Counted from the first letter of the stretch, positions 8,541-19,300 are shown. The stretch: DNA of 64,000 nt from Pseudomonas orientalis (GCF_001439815.1 NZ_JYLM01000009.1:124001-188000); one strand, 5' to 3'. Numbers and translations are program-made. Notes: generated by a model not told the origin, from the sequence alone.

Positions 8541-9035
8541 TCAGCGGCGGCGGAATAGCGGTAGTGGCTCGTCCGTTGCGGCCTGGTACGTCACCGAAAA
8601 GTCCTTGAGGCTTTCCAGCGCTTCATACGGGTCTTTGTCGGCGCGCAAGGCGAAGGCATCGAACCCGCAGCGGCGCAGGTAGAACAACTGGTCGCGCAGC
8701 ACATCGCCAATCGCGCGCAGTTCACCCGTGTAACCATAACGCTCACGCAGCAGACGCGCGTTGGAATAGTTGCGCCCGTCGGTGAAGGCCGGGAAGTTCA
8801 GCGCGATGACCTGGAAGTGCTCGACGTCTCCACCAATCTCTTCGGCTTCTTCATCGGCGTCCAGCCACACACCCAGGCCGCCGTCGCGGGCCTTGAGCGC
8901 GTGGCCGTGCTCGCGCCACAGCGCCAGCGGCACGATCAGGTCGTCGCAGTTGGAGATGCCGTCGAAGCTCGCGTCCTTGGGCAGCAGGTGCCAGGTTTCG
9001 TCGACGACTTCGTTGTTCTTAATGATTCGCTGCAT
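8541..9035 (-). CDS. DUF934 protein encoded with sulfite reductase
   Basis: 164 residues from the ATG at 9035 (MQRIIKNNEV). This family is almost always encoded next to assimilatory sulfite reductase in proteobacteria, and conserved-looking segments such as FPAFTDGRNYSNARLLRERY and RRCGFDAFALR are visible. It overlaps the 3' end of cysI by 17 bp, so translation is probably coupled. The role is assumed to support sulfite reductase or sulfur assimilation; no enzymatic activity can be read from the sequence. The upstream extension to 9095 lies wholly inside cysI and is not used. Confidence 0.85.
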   Translation of the reverse strand: MQRIIKNNEVVDETWHLLPKDASFDGISNCDDLIVPLALWREHGHALKARDGGLGVWLDADEEAEEIGGDVEHFQVIALNFPAFTDGRNYSNARLLRERYGYTGELRAIGDVLRDQLFYLRRCGFDAFALRADKDPYEALESLKDFSVTYQAATDEPLPLFRRR

Positions 9036-10677
9036 AGACGCGCTCCTTGAACAGGTCAATGCCGATGCGCTGGTAGGTGTCGATGAAACGCTCATCTTCG
9101 GTGCGCTGTTCGATGTACACGTCGATCAGCTTGCCGATCACCTCGGGCATGGCTTCCTGGGCGAAGGATGGGCCGAGGATCTTGCCCAGGCTCGCATCGC
9201 GGCTGGCGCTGCCACCCAGGGACACTTGGTAGAATTCTTCGCCTTTCTTGTCCACGCCCAGAATGCCGATGTGGCCGACGTGGTGGTGACCACAGGCGTT
9301 CATGCAGCCGGAAATGTTCAGGTCCAGCTCGCCGATATCGAACAGGTAGTCCAGGTCGTCGAAACGGCGCTGGATCGATTCGGCGATCGGGATCGACTTG
9401 GCGTTGGCCAGGGAGCAGAAATCGCCGCCCGGGCAGCAAATGATGTCAGTCAAGAGGCCAATGTTCGGCGTGGCGAAACCGCCTTCGCGCAGCTCGCCCC
9501 ACAGGGTGAACAGTTGGCTCTGCTCGACGTCCGCGAGAATGATGTTCTGCTCGTGGGAGGTGCGCAGTTGACCGAAGCTGTAGCGGTCGGCCAGGTCGGC
9601 GACGGCGTCCAGCTGCTTGTCGGTGATGTCGCCAGGGGCCACACCGGTAGGCTTGAGCGACAGGGTCACCGCCACGTAGCCCGGCTGTTTGTGCGCCAGA
9701 GTGTTGCGCGTGCGCCAGCGGGCAAAGCCTGGGTGCTGCTGGTCGAGGGCGGCCAGTTCGGCGTCTTGATTGGTCAGGACTTTGTACTCAGGATCGACAA
9801 AATGCTTGGCGACGCGATGCACCTCGGCTTCGGTCAGGGTGGTCTGGCCGCCGCGCAGGTGTTCCATCTCGGCGTCGACTTTCTGCGCGAACACTTCAGG
9901 CGTCAGCGCTTTTACCAGGATCTTGATCCGCGCCTTGTACTTGTTGTCACGACGACCATAGCGGTTGTAGACCCGCAGGATGGCGTCGAGGTAGCTCAAC
10001 AGGTCCTGCCACGGCAGGAACTCGTTGATGAACGCGCCGACCACCGGGGTACGACCGAGGCCGCCACCGACGAGTACGCGAAAGCCCAGTTCGCCGGCCG
10101 CGTTGTGCACCGGCTCCAGCCCGATATCGTGCACTTCGATGGCGGCGCGGTCCGAGGTCGAGCCATTGATGGCGATCTTGAACTTGCGGGGCAGGTAAGC
10201 GAATTCGGGGTGGAAGGTGGTCCATTGACGGACGATTTCGCACCAGGGGCGTGGGTCGATCAGTTCGTCGGCGGCAACACCGGCAAACTGGTCGGTGGTC
10301 ACGTTGCGCAGGCAGTTACCGCTGGTCTGAATGGCGTGCATCTGCACGGTGGCCAGTTCAGCCAGGATATCCGGCACATCTTCCAGCGCCGGCCAGTTGA
10401 ACTGTACGTTCTGGCGGGTACTGATGTGGGCATAGCCTTTGTCGAAGTCGCGGGCGATCCTGGCCATCATTCGCGTCTGGCGCGAGGTCAGTTGGCCGTA
10501 GGGCACGGCCACCCGCAGCATCGGCGCAAAGCGCTGTACATAAAGGCCATTTTGCAGGCGCAGAGGGCGGAACTCTTCTTCGCTCAGTTCACCTGCCAGA
10601 TAGCGTCGGGTCTGATCACGGAACTGCTTGACGCGGTCCTCGATGATGCGCTGATCGTATTCGTCGTATACGTACAT
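9019..10677 (-). CDS. cysI: Sulfite reductase, siroheme/[4Fe-4S] hemoprotein
   Basis: 552 residues. It reduces sulfite to sulfide in cysteine synthesis. Two ferredoxin-like half domains and two siroheme/FeS domains are present; the cluster ligands are in CCPGGDFCSLANAKS and SGCMNACGHHHVGH (C-x5-C and C-x3-C). HISTRQNVQFNWP contains siroheme- and sulfite-contacting residues. I use the ATG at 10677 (MYVYDEYDQR), the start I remember for Pseudomonas homologues, with CAGGACC upstream; the longer frame to 10764 crosses the promoter. Followed by the overlapping DUF934 gene. Regulation by CysB is expected, and the upstream region has symmetric elements. Confidence 0.93.
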   Translation of the reverse strand: MYVYDEYDQRIIEDRVKQFRDQTRRYLAGELSEEEFRPLRLQNGLYVQRFAPMLRVAVPYGQLTSRQTRMMARIARDFDKGYAHISTRQNVQFNWPALEDVPDILAELATVQMHAIQTSGNCLRNVTTDQFAGVAADELIDPRPWCEIVRQWTTFHPEFAYLPRKFKIAINGSTSDRAAIEVHDIGLEPVHNAAGELGFRVLVGGGLGRTPVVGAFINEFLPWQDLLSYLDAILRVYNRYGRRDNKYKARIKILVKALTPEVFAQKVDAEMEHLRGGQTTLTEAEVHRVAKHFVDPEYKVLTNQDAELAALDQQHPGFARWRTRNTLAHKQPGYVAVTLSLKPTGVAPGDITDKQLDAVADLADRYSFGQLRTSHEQNIILADVEQSQLFTLWGELREGGFATPNIGLLTDIICCPGGDFCSLANAKSIPIAESIQRRFDDLDYLFDIGELDLNISGCMNACGHHHVGHIGILGVDKKGEEFYQVSLGGSASRDASLGKILGPSFAQEAMPEVIGKLIDVYIEQRTEDERFIDTYQRIGIDLFKERVYAANH

Positions 10678-10747
10678 ATAGGTCCTGTTCTCGGCAAATC
10701 TGCGCGCACGGCCGCGCACTCCCAACGGAGCCGGCGCACGATACCAG

Positions 10748-10797
10748 TTTGCGTATATGCGCAAAAGTGATGTTTGGGTATATGCACATAACCAAAC
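10748..10797. promoter_or_regulatory. Paired symmetric elements upstream of cysI
   Basis: Two inverted repeats lie close together: TTTGCG-N6-CGCAAA (10748-10765) and GTTTGG-N14-CCAAAC (10772-10797). The octamer GTATATGC occurs in both, at 10753 and 10778, 25 bp apart. The position 70-120 bp before the cysI start suits an activator site such as CysB, but that is inference. Confidence 0.45.
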
Positions 10798-10910
10798 TGA
10801 CTAATGAGAGCCGTTATCGCGATACCCACATTTGTCATGCGGGCAATCATCGTCTTTACTGTGTTCGAGTCTGAGTGCAATCACCTATAAAACCGACAAG
10901 AGGCGATGCG

Positions 10911-11024
10911 ATGAGCAATTCCACCAAAGCCCGTAAACCCGACAGTACCGTGGATGCCTGGGCGATTTTGTTTCTGATCATTCTGGTGGTCGGGACCGCC
11001 GTCTTCTGGGTCAGTCACCAGTAA
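10911..11024 (+). CDS. 37-residue single-pass membrane protein
   Basis: A 37-codon frame running from ATG 10911 to TAA 11024. AGAGGCGATGCG precedes the start, giving a plausible ribosome-binding site. The product has a charged N-terminus (MSNSTKARKPDSTVDAW) followed by one strong membrane helix (AILFLIILVVGTAVFWVS). Codon use matches neighbouring genes and the architecture is coherent, so I call it real although it is very short. Divergent from cysI. Function unknown. Confidence 0.65.
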   Translation: MSNSTKARKPDSTVDAWAILFLIILVVGTAVFWVSHQ

Positions 11025-11082
11025 CCGGGGCATCGATTGAACCCGGCTTGAACGTCCCGCCCAGCCGGCAGGTGTCATTGCG

Positions 11083-11298
11083 CTAAACGCCAGCCAGGTG
11101 CAGCACCAGCTTGACGATGCCGAACAGGGTCAAGGCAAATATTGCCGTGAACGCAATGCCCAGCATCACGAAGTGGCTGGGCTTGCCATGGGTAAAGTCG
11201 CGGGTGCGGTTCTTGCCGCTCTGCACACCGAAGGCCGCCGCCATCACGCTGTGCAGCATCTGCCAGAAGCTTGGGGGTTTGTCGTTGTGATCGTCCAT
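11083..11298 (-). CDS. DUF2970 small membrane protein
   Basis: 71 residues. The N-terminal part (PPSFWQMLHSVMAAAFGVQS) and the HGKPSHFVMLGI segment match the DUF2970 family, small proteins with one C-terminal membrane helix (about residues 47-68, ending LVLHLAGV). Function unknown. It is read away from the 37-residue gene and toward the toxin-like island, whose first gene ends 52 bp upstream of this start. Confidence 0.85.
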   Translation of the reverse strand: MDDHNDKPPSFWQMLHSVMAAAFGVQSGKNRTRDFTHGKPSHFVMLGIAFTAIFALTLFGIVKLVLHLAGV

Positions 11299-11349
11299 AC
11301 AGCCCTCGTCAAGCGGGTCATTGTATGGAGCATAGACAATCCGTTGAGC

Positions 11350-14300
11350 TTATCTGGGGTTCAGCACCTCCAAACCCAGAAATAGCTGCCGATCAAGCGG
11401 TGGCTTGATCTCGGCTTTCTCCAGATTCACCACCGCGCGGTTGTCGGCGCGGGCCCGTTCGATCAATTCCTTGCGGGTGAATACCCGCTCAGCCTTGGTT
11501 TTCAGGTGACCGAAGGCCGGTTGGGCGACGGGTGTATCGGCGCTCGGGTAATGAAAGTGGGCGTACCAAAGGACGTTTTCATCGCCCTTTTTACCGGCCC
11601 TGATTTTATCTTTGTCGCGTATGGCGTACTCAGTCAGAAAATCGCCGGCCTTCAAGGGGGTACGACTGTGAACCAAATTGATATCGACGAAGCCGTGTCT
11701 CCACAGATAAGCGACATTGGAGGCTCTGGGCCGCTGTAACTTATACCCTTCGCTGCAGTATTCACGGGCCTGCAACGTCGCGGCGACCGCCTCTTTGCGG
11801 TATTCATCGATCAACGCCGGAGCGCGTGTGTCCGCAGCCCAGTCGCGCTGTATTTCGTCTGCAAGGGCTTCGAATTTGGCCGCATGCTGGGTCAGTAGCA
11901 CATCCCACTCACGGGGATCGAGGCCTTCCAGCCGGGTGGGATCCTGCAGCTTGCGTAGCTGGAAGCGAATGCTGCTGTCAATGCCGGCGCGCTCGTCCCT
12001 GACGGCTTTCGCCTGTGCTTCAATGGTTCTCAGCGAGCGCTTGATTGCCACTGGGGCGGGCACGGTGGCCCCGACCTCCTTGACGACGTTCCAGACACCT
12101 TCGCTGGCGTGTTCAACGTACGTGACGATGGTTTTCCCGGTAAGCGGGTCCTTGATGTCGACGAAGTTGCCCGGCATGTCAGCTTGGCCTGGACGCAGAT
12201 CACCCACCAGGCTTTTCCTGTCTGCGGTCTTGATCACCTTGCGGTTGGTTTTTTTGGGGCGTTTGGCTGTGTCGGGCGCGGGGAGCGAGACGAGCTGTTG
12301 CTCAACCCTGATCAGCTCGGCCAGTTGTGCTTCCAGGCTGGAGCGTGCCTCGTCCAGGTGGGTTTGGAATGGCGCTTGATAAGCCTCGCGGATAAAGCCG
12401 GAACCCATCTCGACTAACGAGTTGACGGCGTTTTCCAGTCGTTCGTAAAGCTCGAGAATGCTGGTGAGTACCTCGATTTGCTCCTTGACCGAGTAACCGC
12501 TGGTCGTGCGCATCTCTGTGTGCGTCAGTATGGTGGGCGTCACTTGCGGGTCTGCCAGCTCGATGATGAACGGGTACTCCGCCGGTATACGCGAGCCATG
12601 GGCGCGATTGAATATCAGGTCGACAAGCAGTACCAGCAGTTGTTGTTTGATATGGGCCGAAGTGAAGTTCAGATCCGGTGGGGTTTCTTTCAACAGGCTG
12701 TCGCGCAATGCGGGGTCCGCTTGTTCGAGGATGGCGCTCATTTGTTCGACAGGCTCAATCATCGATTTAAGCGCCTGTAACTGCTGGTCGCGGCTTTTGA
12801 TGAACTCCCCGTACGCGTCGTTGATATTGGCAGGCAGTTCTCTATTTATCCGCTCGCCGAGCTCCTCGGTGCTCTCGCCGCGTTGGGTTTCGAGGGAGTA
12901 GGCAAATTTTGTATGCTCGGATGCATAGGCCGATACCCACTGGACATAGATGGCGTTAAGCGCGTTGTTGCGTTCTTTCTGGTACCTCGAGCTGGTCCTG
13001 TCGGCAATCATCAGTTCGCCGGCCTTGTCCGCGATGTTGCGCATCACGCCAATGAGTGCCTGGCCGTTTTTTTGAAAGTTATGCACGGCGATGTTCCACT
13101 CGATCCTGGCGCGTAAGGCCAGGCGTTGCGCTTGGGTGTGCTGTTCAGTGGTTCGGGCGCGCGTTGCCTCGGCAAGTGTCGGGCTGTTGAGGGTGACCCA
13201 AAGCGCTCGCAGGGATTTTATCCGTGTGTCCAGCGCAGCGCGGGTGTTGTTCACTGCCGCTTCGAGGGTAAGGGTCAGGTTCGCCAACGGCAGAACGTCC
13301 AACTGCAGGCCTGTGAGTTGCGAGGTGAGCAGGTCGATGTTTTGTCGTTTTTCTTCGCGCAATTGACTCACCCTGCCTTTGTGCATCCCGCCTTCAAGCC
13401 TGGCATGTCGATCCAGCCGCCAGTGCCCCTGGCCGTCGCTGATCAGCTTGAAACCGGGGTGCTGCGCATGGGCTGGATGCACCAGGTATACCTCGGCAAA
13501 ACCGGGTACCACGTTCACCTGAAACAACAGCCCGCCGATGCTGGCGTGCCACTTGCCGTCAATCCAGTACAACCCCTTGAGTACACCGCTTGGCAGGGGC
13601 GCCGGTACGGGGTCTGGCCAAGGTACATTTACTTCCAGCAAAGCCTTGAACAACATCGCGCCCGCTTTGGCGCTGGCCAGCGAATGAGTGAAATCCAGGG
13701 TTGTCTCGCCTCCTGCCGGAGGTTCGCCCGGCAATGCCACCAGGCCATGACGTGCCAGCGGCGGTTCTGCCGGGTGGGGCAACCCTGCTGTGCGTCTCCA
13801 CGTTTGCAGGTGCAGGACGTGTTCCTGCGCGGCAGGCGCTGCCAGCACCTGTGGGGAGCGGTCGCTGGGGGCGGCTGCGTGCATCAACACCATTGCGGTA
13901 TTGAGCAGCAAATCGATCAGTGCGATTTCGCGGGTGGTCGGATCATTGCTTTGCAGGCCCGCCAGGTCTTGCTCAAGGCTGCTGAGCAATTGAAAAAACC
14001 AGCCCATCAACATCGCCGGCCCTCGGGCGAGGGGCAACAGCAGCGTGTTGAACAGCAGCCAGGCGCCTTCCATCACGATGGCCCAGCGGCTTTCGTGATT
14101 GGACACCGACTCGCGGTCCGCCAGATCCACCAACGCCCGCGCGGTACTGCCGAACACATGGCTGAGCAAGAAACCGTTGATCTGCCACTGAAGCCATTCA
14201 CCGACGCCTTCATCGACGGCCAGGGTGGCAGGCGCAGGCTTGTCGGGAATGGTGAACTCATCCCCCGGCAGGAAGCGAATGAGGTGCGGCTCGGTGAATC

Positions 14301-16206
14301 CGCCGTGGTCATAGATCGGGCGCGCCGTGTCGCTCAGCCAGGTCAGCACGCTGTCTTGCAGCTCCCCGGGGGCGGCCAGCGCGTCCAGCAGCGCCTGGCG
14401 GGTCGGGTATTCATGCAAGGTGTCGGTGTACAGCGGTCGAAACAGCAAATGCGGGCCCACACTCACGTCGCGCGGTTCGATGATAAAGGCGTTGGTGACT
14501 TCATCCGGTGTGGCTCCGACCGTCCGGCACAGGGCCAGGGGGCGCAGCACGATCTGCCGTTCGTCGACCATTCGGTCCGCAGGCGTCTCGCCCATGAGCG
14601 CCTTCACATAGCGGTAACCCGTGACGGTGACACCGTGCAGCCGGCGGATCTTGTACTCCAGCGCCTGCATCGGCAGCTTGACCTTGAGCTCGCGGGTAAA
14701 CAGCGCTTCGCGGCGCTGCGCCTCGACGCTGCCGGACAACAGCAGGTCCTTGATGTGTTGCGGGTAGGCAGTGCCGATATCGATGCGCTGGATCAATCCG
14801 CTGCTGCCCAACAGGTAATTCTCAGTCAACCAGCTCGGCAGTGGCGTGGCAGTTGTGGACGACAGCGTCAGTGCACCTTTGGGTTTGCCGGCCAGGTTCC
14901 TGACGGCCAGTTCGGTCAGCGACATCCGCACGTGCTCGATAATCCCGGCGCCGCCGGGATAACCGGCGGCGACGGCGAAGTCCAGCAGCACTTGATCAGG
15001 ATCGAACGGTGCATGGTCCTTCTGCATCTGCTTGCGCAACGCAGTGCGGCTGAAGCTCTGGAGAGTGTCGATGCCTTCGTTGAACGAGCGGCCCTGGTTC
15101 TGGTGCAGCACCTGCGCCATGTCCTGCAGGTGGCGGTGATAGGCGAAACGGTCAGCGGCGTCAGCTTGCCTGAGCCATTCGGGCAGTTGGTTGTCGACCT
15201 TCTGCAGCAGCGGGGCGGCGGGCACCGGCATGTGGGTGAACAACACCGCCGGATCGGTGAGCTTTTCCAGGCGCCGCCCAATGGACACTTCATCCTGGCC
15301 CTGAAAGCTCAACGTGGCCAGGTCTTCCAGTTGCTGGTTAAGAATCAGGCCGGCCTGCTGCTCGAATACATTGTTGTCAGGTTCATTGCGCCGCCAGGTG
15401 AGGCTGTCGAACTGAAACCGATGTTGCATTTTTACCGCCCAGGCGCTGCCGAAGGCATCGGTGGAATCGAACGGTTCGACCCGGCCATCGACGCAGTACA
15501 GCAGCACTTGCCTATCGCGCACCAGCAGCAGGTCCGGGGTCAGCAAGCGTACCGTTTCGCCGTCGCGGGTGAAGGTGTTTTCAATGAAATAGGCATAGGT
15601 GGGCGGCGTGGAGTGGGGCAGGCGTTCATTCAGCACCGGCCAGGCGGCGGTGACCGTAAGCATATCGCGCTGGAGTTGATTAAGGCTTGACTGGCGTGCG
15701 GCCGTGGCGGTCATTTGGCCATTGAGCAATTGCGCCAGCCATTGCCAGCGACTGCCGCCGTGACTGTCGATCTCGCTCCAGTAATCGGCCAGCGCCTGTT
15801 GAAAATACAGGTAAAGCGATCCAGGCAACTCGTCGATCAGTTGTGCAATCACCTGCATGTCGATGAGCGGCAGGGATGCCGGCTTGAGCACATCCGGGAT
15901 TTTTTGCGTCAGGTAATACGGCAGCTCGCGTTCGGAGTGCAGGTCCAGCAATTGGGGCTTCAGTACATGGTCGATGGCGACTTCCATCAACGGTCGATAG
16001 GTGTAATGACCATCGGGATGGGGAATCGCCAGTTTCACTCCGGACATTTCCAGTTCAAGTGACGGGTAGCGCTCGAGAATCAGCTCGCGCAGCGCATTCA
16101 ACACCACGGAGTAAAAAGCCGGGCGCGTGACGAAGCGTTGATGAATCGCCTGTGCGGGCAGTTGGCTCAGGGCAATAGGGGGCGCGGAAGGGGTGGGGCC
16201 GGGCAT
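11350..16206 (-). CDS. Giant toxin-like protein, paralogue 1 (DUF6543/dermonecrotic-toxin-like)
   Basis: About 1,618 residues. No signal peptide. The first ~750 residues contain segments I associate with the DUF6543 or dermonecrotic-toxin N-terminal group (SWLSDTARPIYDHGGF, EPHLIRFLPGDEF). A hydrophobic stretch (about residues 710-745, EGAWLLFNTLLLPLARG) could be a translocation helix pair. The last third is charged and coiled-coil-rich (RALRALWVTL..., RTIEAQAKAVRDE). I recognise no catalytic motif. The ATG at 16206 (MPGPTPS) is used instead of 16218 because it aligns with the paralogue's start and keeps the same 13-nt spacing from AGGA. The 3' end is near DUF2970. Most likely a secreted effector or toxin of unknown activity. 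Confidence 0.75.
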   Translation of the reverse strand: MPGPTPSAPPIALSQLPAQAIHQRFVTRPAFYSVVLNALRELILERYPSLELEMSGVKLAIPHPDGHYTYRPLMEVAIDHVLKPQLLDLHSERELPYYLTQKIPDVLKPASLPLIDMQVIAQLIDELPGSLYLYFQQALADYWSEIDSHGGSRWQWLAQLLNGQMTATAARQSSLNQLQRDMLTVTAAWPVLNERLPHSTPPTYAYFIENTFTRDGETVRLLTPDLLLVRDRQVLLYCVDGRVEPFDSTDAFGSAWAVKMQHRFQFDSLTWRRNEPDNNVFEQQAGLILNQQLEDLATLSFQGQDEVSIGRRLEKLTDPAVLFTHMPVPAAPLLQKVDNQLPEWLRQADAADRFAYHRHLQDMAQVLHQNQGRSFNEGIDTLQSFSRTALRKQMQKDHAPFDPDQVLLDFAVAAGYPGGAGIIEHVRMSLTELAVRNLAGKPKGALTLSSTTATPLPSWLTENYLLGSSGLIQRIDIGTAYPQHIKDLLLSGSVEAQRREALFTRELKVKLPMQALEYKIRRLHGVTVTGYRYVKALMGETPADRMVDERQIVLRPLALCRTVGATPDEVTNAFIIEPRDVSVGPHLLFRPLYTDTLHEYPTRQALLDALAAPGELQDSVLTWLSDTARPIYDHGGFTEPHLIRFLPGDEFTIPDKPAPATLAVDEGVGEWLQWQINGFLLSHVFGSTARALVDLADRESVSNHESRWAIVMEGAWLLFNTLLLPLARGPAMLMGWFFQLLSSLEQDLAGLQSNDPTTREIALIDLLLNTAMVLMHAAAPSDRSPQVLAAPAAQEHVLHLQTWRRTAGLPHPAEPPLARHGLVALPGEPPAGGETTLDFTHSLASAKAGAMLFKALLEVNVPWPDPVPAPLPSGVLKGLYWIDGKWHASIGGLLFQVNVVPGFAEVYLVHPAHAQHPGFKLISDGQGHWRLDRHARLEGGMHKGRVSQLREEKRQNIDLLTSQLTGLQLDVLPLANLTLTLEAAVNNTRAALDTRIKSLRALWVTLNSPTLAEATRARTTEQHTQAQRLALRARIEWNIAVHNFQKNGQALIGVMRNIADKAGELMIADRTSSRYQKERNNALNAIYVQWVSAYASEHTKFAYSLETQRGESTEELGERINRELPANINDAYGEFIKSRDQQLQALKSMIEPVEQMSAILEQADPALRDSLLKETPPDLNFTSAHIKQQLLVLLVDLIFNRAHGSRIPAEYPFIIELADPQVTPTILTHTEMRTTSGYSVKEQIEVLTSILELYERLENAVNSLVEMGSGFIREAYQAPFQTHLDEARSSLEAQLAELIRVEQQLVSLPAPDTAKRPKKTNRKVIKTADRKSLVGDLRPGQADMPGNFVDIKDPLTGKTIVTYVEHASEGVWNVVKEVGATVPAPVAIKRSLRTIEAQAKAVRDERAGIDSSIRFQLRKLQDPTRLEGLDPREWDVLLTQHAAKFEALADEIQRDWAADTRAPALIDEYRKEAVAATLQAREYCSEGYKLQRPRASNVAYLWRHGFVDINLVHSRTPLKAGDFLTEYAIRDKDKIRAGKKGDENVLWYAHFHYPSADTPVAQPAFGHLKTKAERVFTRKELIERARADNRAVVNLEKAEIKPPLDRQLFLGLEVLNPR

Positions 16207-16294
16207 GGGAAGTTCCATTTCCTGTTGAGTCCGGTTATTGGCTGCCGGATCAGCAGACCGGTGATCGGTCCGCTACAGGAAATCGAATTTCTGC

Positions 16295-16330
16295 GTGGCC
16301 GGTGGGGTAGTGGGCTACCCCACCGGCCAC
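16295..16330 (-). terminator. Strong hairpin between the two paralogues
   Basis: A perfect 16-bp inverted repeat (GTGGCCGGTGGGGTAG / CTACCCCACCGGCCAC) with a 4-nt loop lies 12 bp past the stop of paralogue 2 and about 90 bp before paralogue 1. There is no long T tract. It probably ends or attenuates the upstream transcript, so the two genes may be separately expressed. Confidence 0.65.
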
Positions 16331-16341
16331 GCGCGTGCCAC

Positions 16342-19300
16342 TCACTCAGGCTGTGGGTCCTCCAGGTAAAGGAACAGTTTGCGATCCAGTGGTGCCTCGA
16401 TCAGCGCCTTGTCCAGATTGACCACGGTGCGATTATTTGCCCTGGCCTGTTCGATCAGTTCTCTGCGTGTGTACCGACGTTCCGCTTGGGTCTTGAGGTG
16501 GCCGAACGCAGGACTCGAGGCCGGCGTGTCGACGGCCGGGTAGTGGAAGTGGGCGTACCACAGGTCGGCTTCCTCTGTTCTTGCGCCTGGCTTGATTTTG
16601 CTTTTATCGCGGATGGCATATTCAGTGAGATAGTCTCCTGCTTTCAATGGAATGCGCTGTTTGATCCGCAGGATGTCGACAAACCCGTGCGTCCATAAAT
16701 AATCGACTTTGGCGGCACCAGGGCGTTGCAATAGATACCCTTGGCTGCATACCTCATGGGCCCGTTGCTTGACTGCTTTGGCCTCGTCAAGGTAGCGGTT
16801 TTTCGCGGTAATGGCGTTTTGATCGGTTGCGTTTTTGAGTTCCTCGGCCAGCGCGATGAATTTTGCCGCATGTTGGCTCAGCATCACGTCCCAATCATAC
16901 GGGTCGACGCCTTCCCGCCGGGCGGGCTCCAGCAGTTTGCGCTGTTGATAGTGAATGCTCGCATCAATACTGGCCCGTTCGGCTCGCAGGGCCTCGGCAT
17001 GGGCCTCCAGTACTCTCAATGGGCGGACTGCCGGCGTCGGTGCTTTTCTCGCCTGGGTGGCGGGCTCGACAATTTTCCATACGCCCTCGGTGGCCTGTTC
17101 GCGGTACGTAGCGACGATGCCCCCGGTGAGCGTGTCGGTAATGTCCACGTAATTACCGGGCTCATCAGGCTCGCCGGCGCGCAGGTCGCCTACCAGGCTT
17201 TTCCTGTCGACGGTTTTGATCACCCGGCGGTTGGCGGTTTTCTGGCGTTTGGTTTTGTCGGGCTTGGGGCGTGGCGCGATCTGTTCCTCAACCAGGATCA
17301 GGTTGGCCAATTGCGCTTCCAGGTTTTCCCGGGCCTCGCCGAGCGCTTCGAGGAAAGGACCTCGGTAGGCCTCGCGTAGCAGTGCGCAGCCCATTTCAGT
17401 TAACGAGTCGACCGCGTTTTCCAGGCGCCCGTATTGCTCAAGCGCATCCTTGAGTACGTGAATCTGCTCGGTGGTGGAGTAGCCCGCCGTGGTGCGCATT
17501 TCCGTATGGGCGTTGACGCTGGCGTAGATCTGGCGATCAGCGATCACTTCAAGGAACGGGCGCTCCTGCGGTTTATCGGCGTCAAGCGCGCGATTCAACA
17601 GCAATTCAACGAGCGATAACAACAGGTGTTGCTTGATGAGGATCGAAGAGATCGCCTGATCTGCCGGGAGTTCTTTCAGGAGGCTTTCGCGCAGCGCGGG
17701 TGCGGCGCGTTGCATAATGGCTTCGCATTGTTCTGCAGGCTCCAGCAACTGCTTGAGCGCCTCCAGCCGCTGGGTGGCCAGGAGAATGAATTGCTCGTAT
17801 GCCTGAGGGTTGTTGTCGAGCAGTTCGCGGTCCACACGCCGCAGCAGCTCGGTAAAGCTTTCACCCTGTGGGGTTTCCAGGGTATGCGAGATTTTTTGAT
17901 GCAGGTTCGCGTAAGACAACAACCAGTGCTTGTAAAGATTGGACGTGGCGCTATCGCGCGCGTTCCTGTATTGCACTTCTGTACGGTCCATCTCCGCCAG
18001 CTCACCTGCCATGGCTTCGATCTTCTGTAAGCCCGTCGTGAACGACTGGCTGCTGCGCTGGTAGTCGTCGACCGCGATATCCCATTGGGCCTTGGCCTGT
18101 GCCGTGGAGCGTTGTCTTTGCGCATGGCGTTCAGCGATTCTTGGACGCAGCGCGGGAAGTAATGTGGGGTCGTTGAGCCTTATCCAGTCTTCGCGCAGGG
18201 CACGCCGCTGCTCTGCCAGTTGTCTTCGCGCAGCGTTCACGGCTCGGTTGAACTGCTGCGCCTGAACGCCCAGGACGTTTACTTCACTATTGAGAATTTC
18301 CAGTGTCGAGCCCAGGGTGTCCAATCGCTGTTTCTTGAGTTCCGCCAGTTCGGCCAGCCTTTTTCTTGGCATGCCTCCCTCCAGCCTGGCGTGACGATCC
18401 AGCCGCCAATGTCCCTGGCCGTCGCTGACCAGCTTGAATCCAGGGTGCAATGGATGTTGTGGGTCAACCAGGTAAACCTCACCAAAACCGGGCACCACGC
18501 TGACCTGAAAGAGCAACCCGCCGACGCTGGCGTGCCAGGTGCCGTCGATTCGATACAAGCCCTTGAGTGGGCCACCGGCCTGTGGGGAGGGCAACAACTC
18601 GGGCCAAGGTACGTGCACCTCACGCAATGCCTTGAACAATGTCGCGCCGGCCTTGGGACTGGCAATCGACTGGATGAAATCCAACACCGTCTCTCCCGAT
18701 GCAGGCGGTTCGCCGGGCAGCGCCACAGGGCCATGCTGCACTGCTGGCGTCTCCAGTGACGCAGGCAAGCCGGCTGCGCGGCGCCAGTTCGCCAACTGCA
18801 AGGCGCGCTCTTCGGCCACCGGTTCGGCTAACAGTTGCGGGGACCGGCCGGAAGGCGCGGTGGCGTGCAGCAGCACCATCGCGGTGTTGAGCAATAAATC
18901 GATCAGCGCCAGTTCGCGGGTGGTCGGGTCATGGCTGTCCAGTCCCGCCAGATCCTGCTCGAGGCTGCTGACCACGACCATGAACCAGCCCACCAACATG
19001 GCCGGCCCCCGGGTCAAGGGCAACAGCAGGGTATTGAACAGCAGCCATACGCCTTCCATCATCACTGCCCAGCGGCTTTCGCTGTTGGATACCGATTGGC
19101 GATCGGCCAGGTCCACCAATGCCCGCGCTGTGCTGCCGAACAGATGGTTAAGCAGATGGCCATTGATTTGTGACTGCAGCCATTCCCCGGCGCCTTGATC
19201 GATTGCCAGGGTGGCGGGCGCCGGCTTTTCAGGAATGTTGAATTCATCGCCGGGCAGGAAGCGCAGGATATGCGGTTCCTTGATACCGCCGTGGTCGTAA

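Noticed and set aside
11083..11298. DUF2970 gene as an immunity gene for the toxin-like paralogues
   Set aside because: It is a widespread small membrane family found without such neighbours, so proximity is probably accidental.
13126..15690. Plus-strand open frame of about 854 codons
   Set aside because: Antisense to toxin-like paralogue 1; Gln/Arg/His-rich shadow with no motif or ribosome-binding site.
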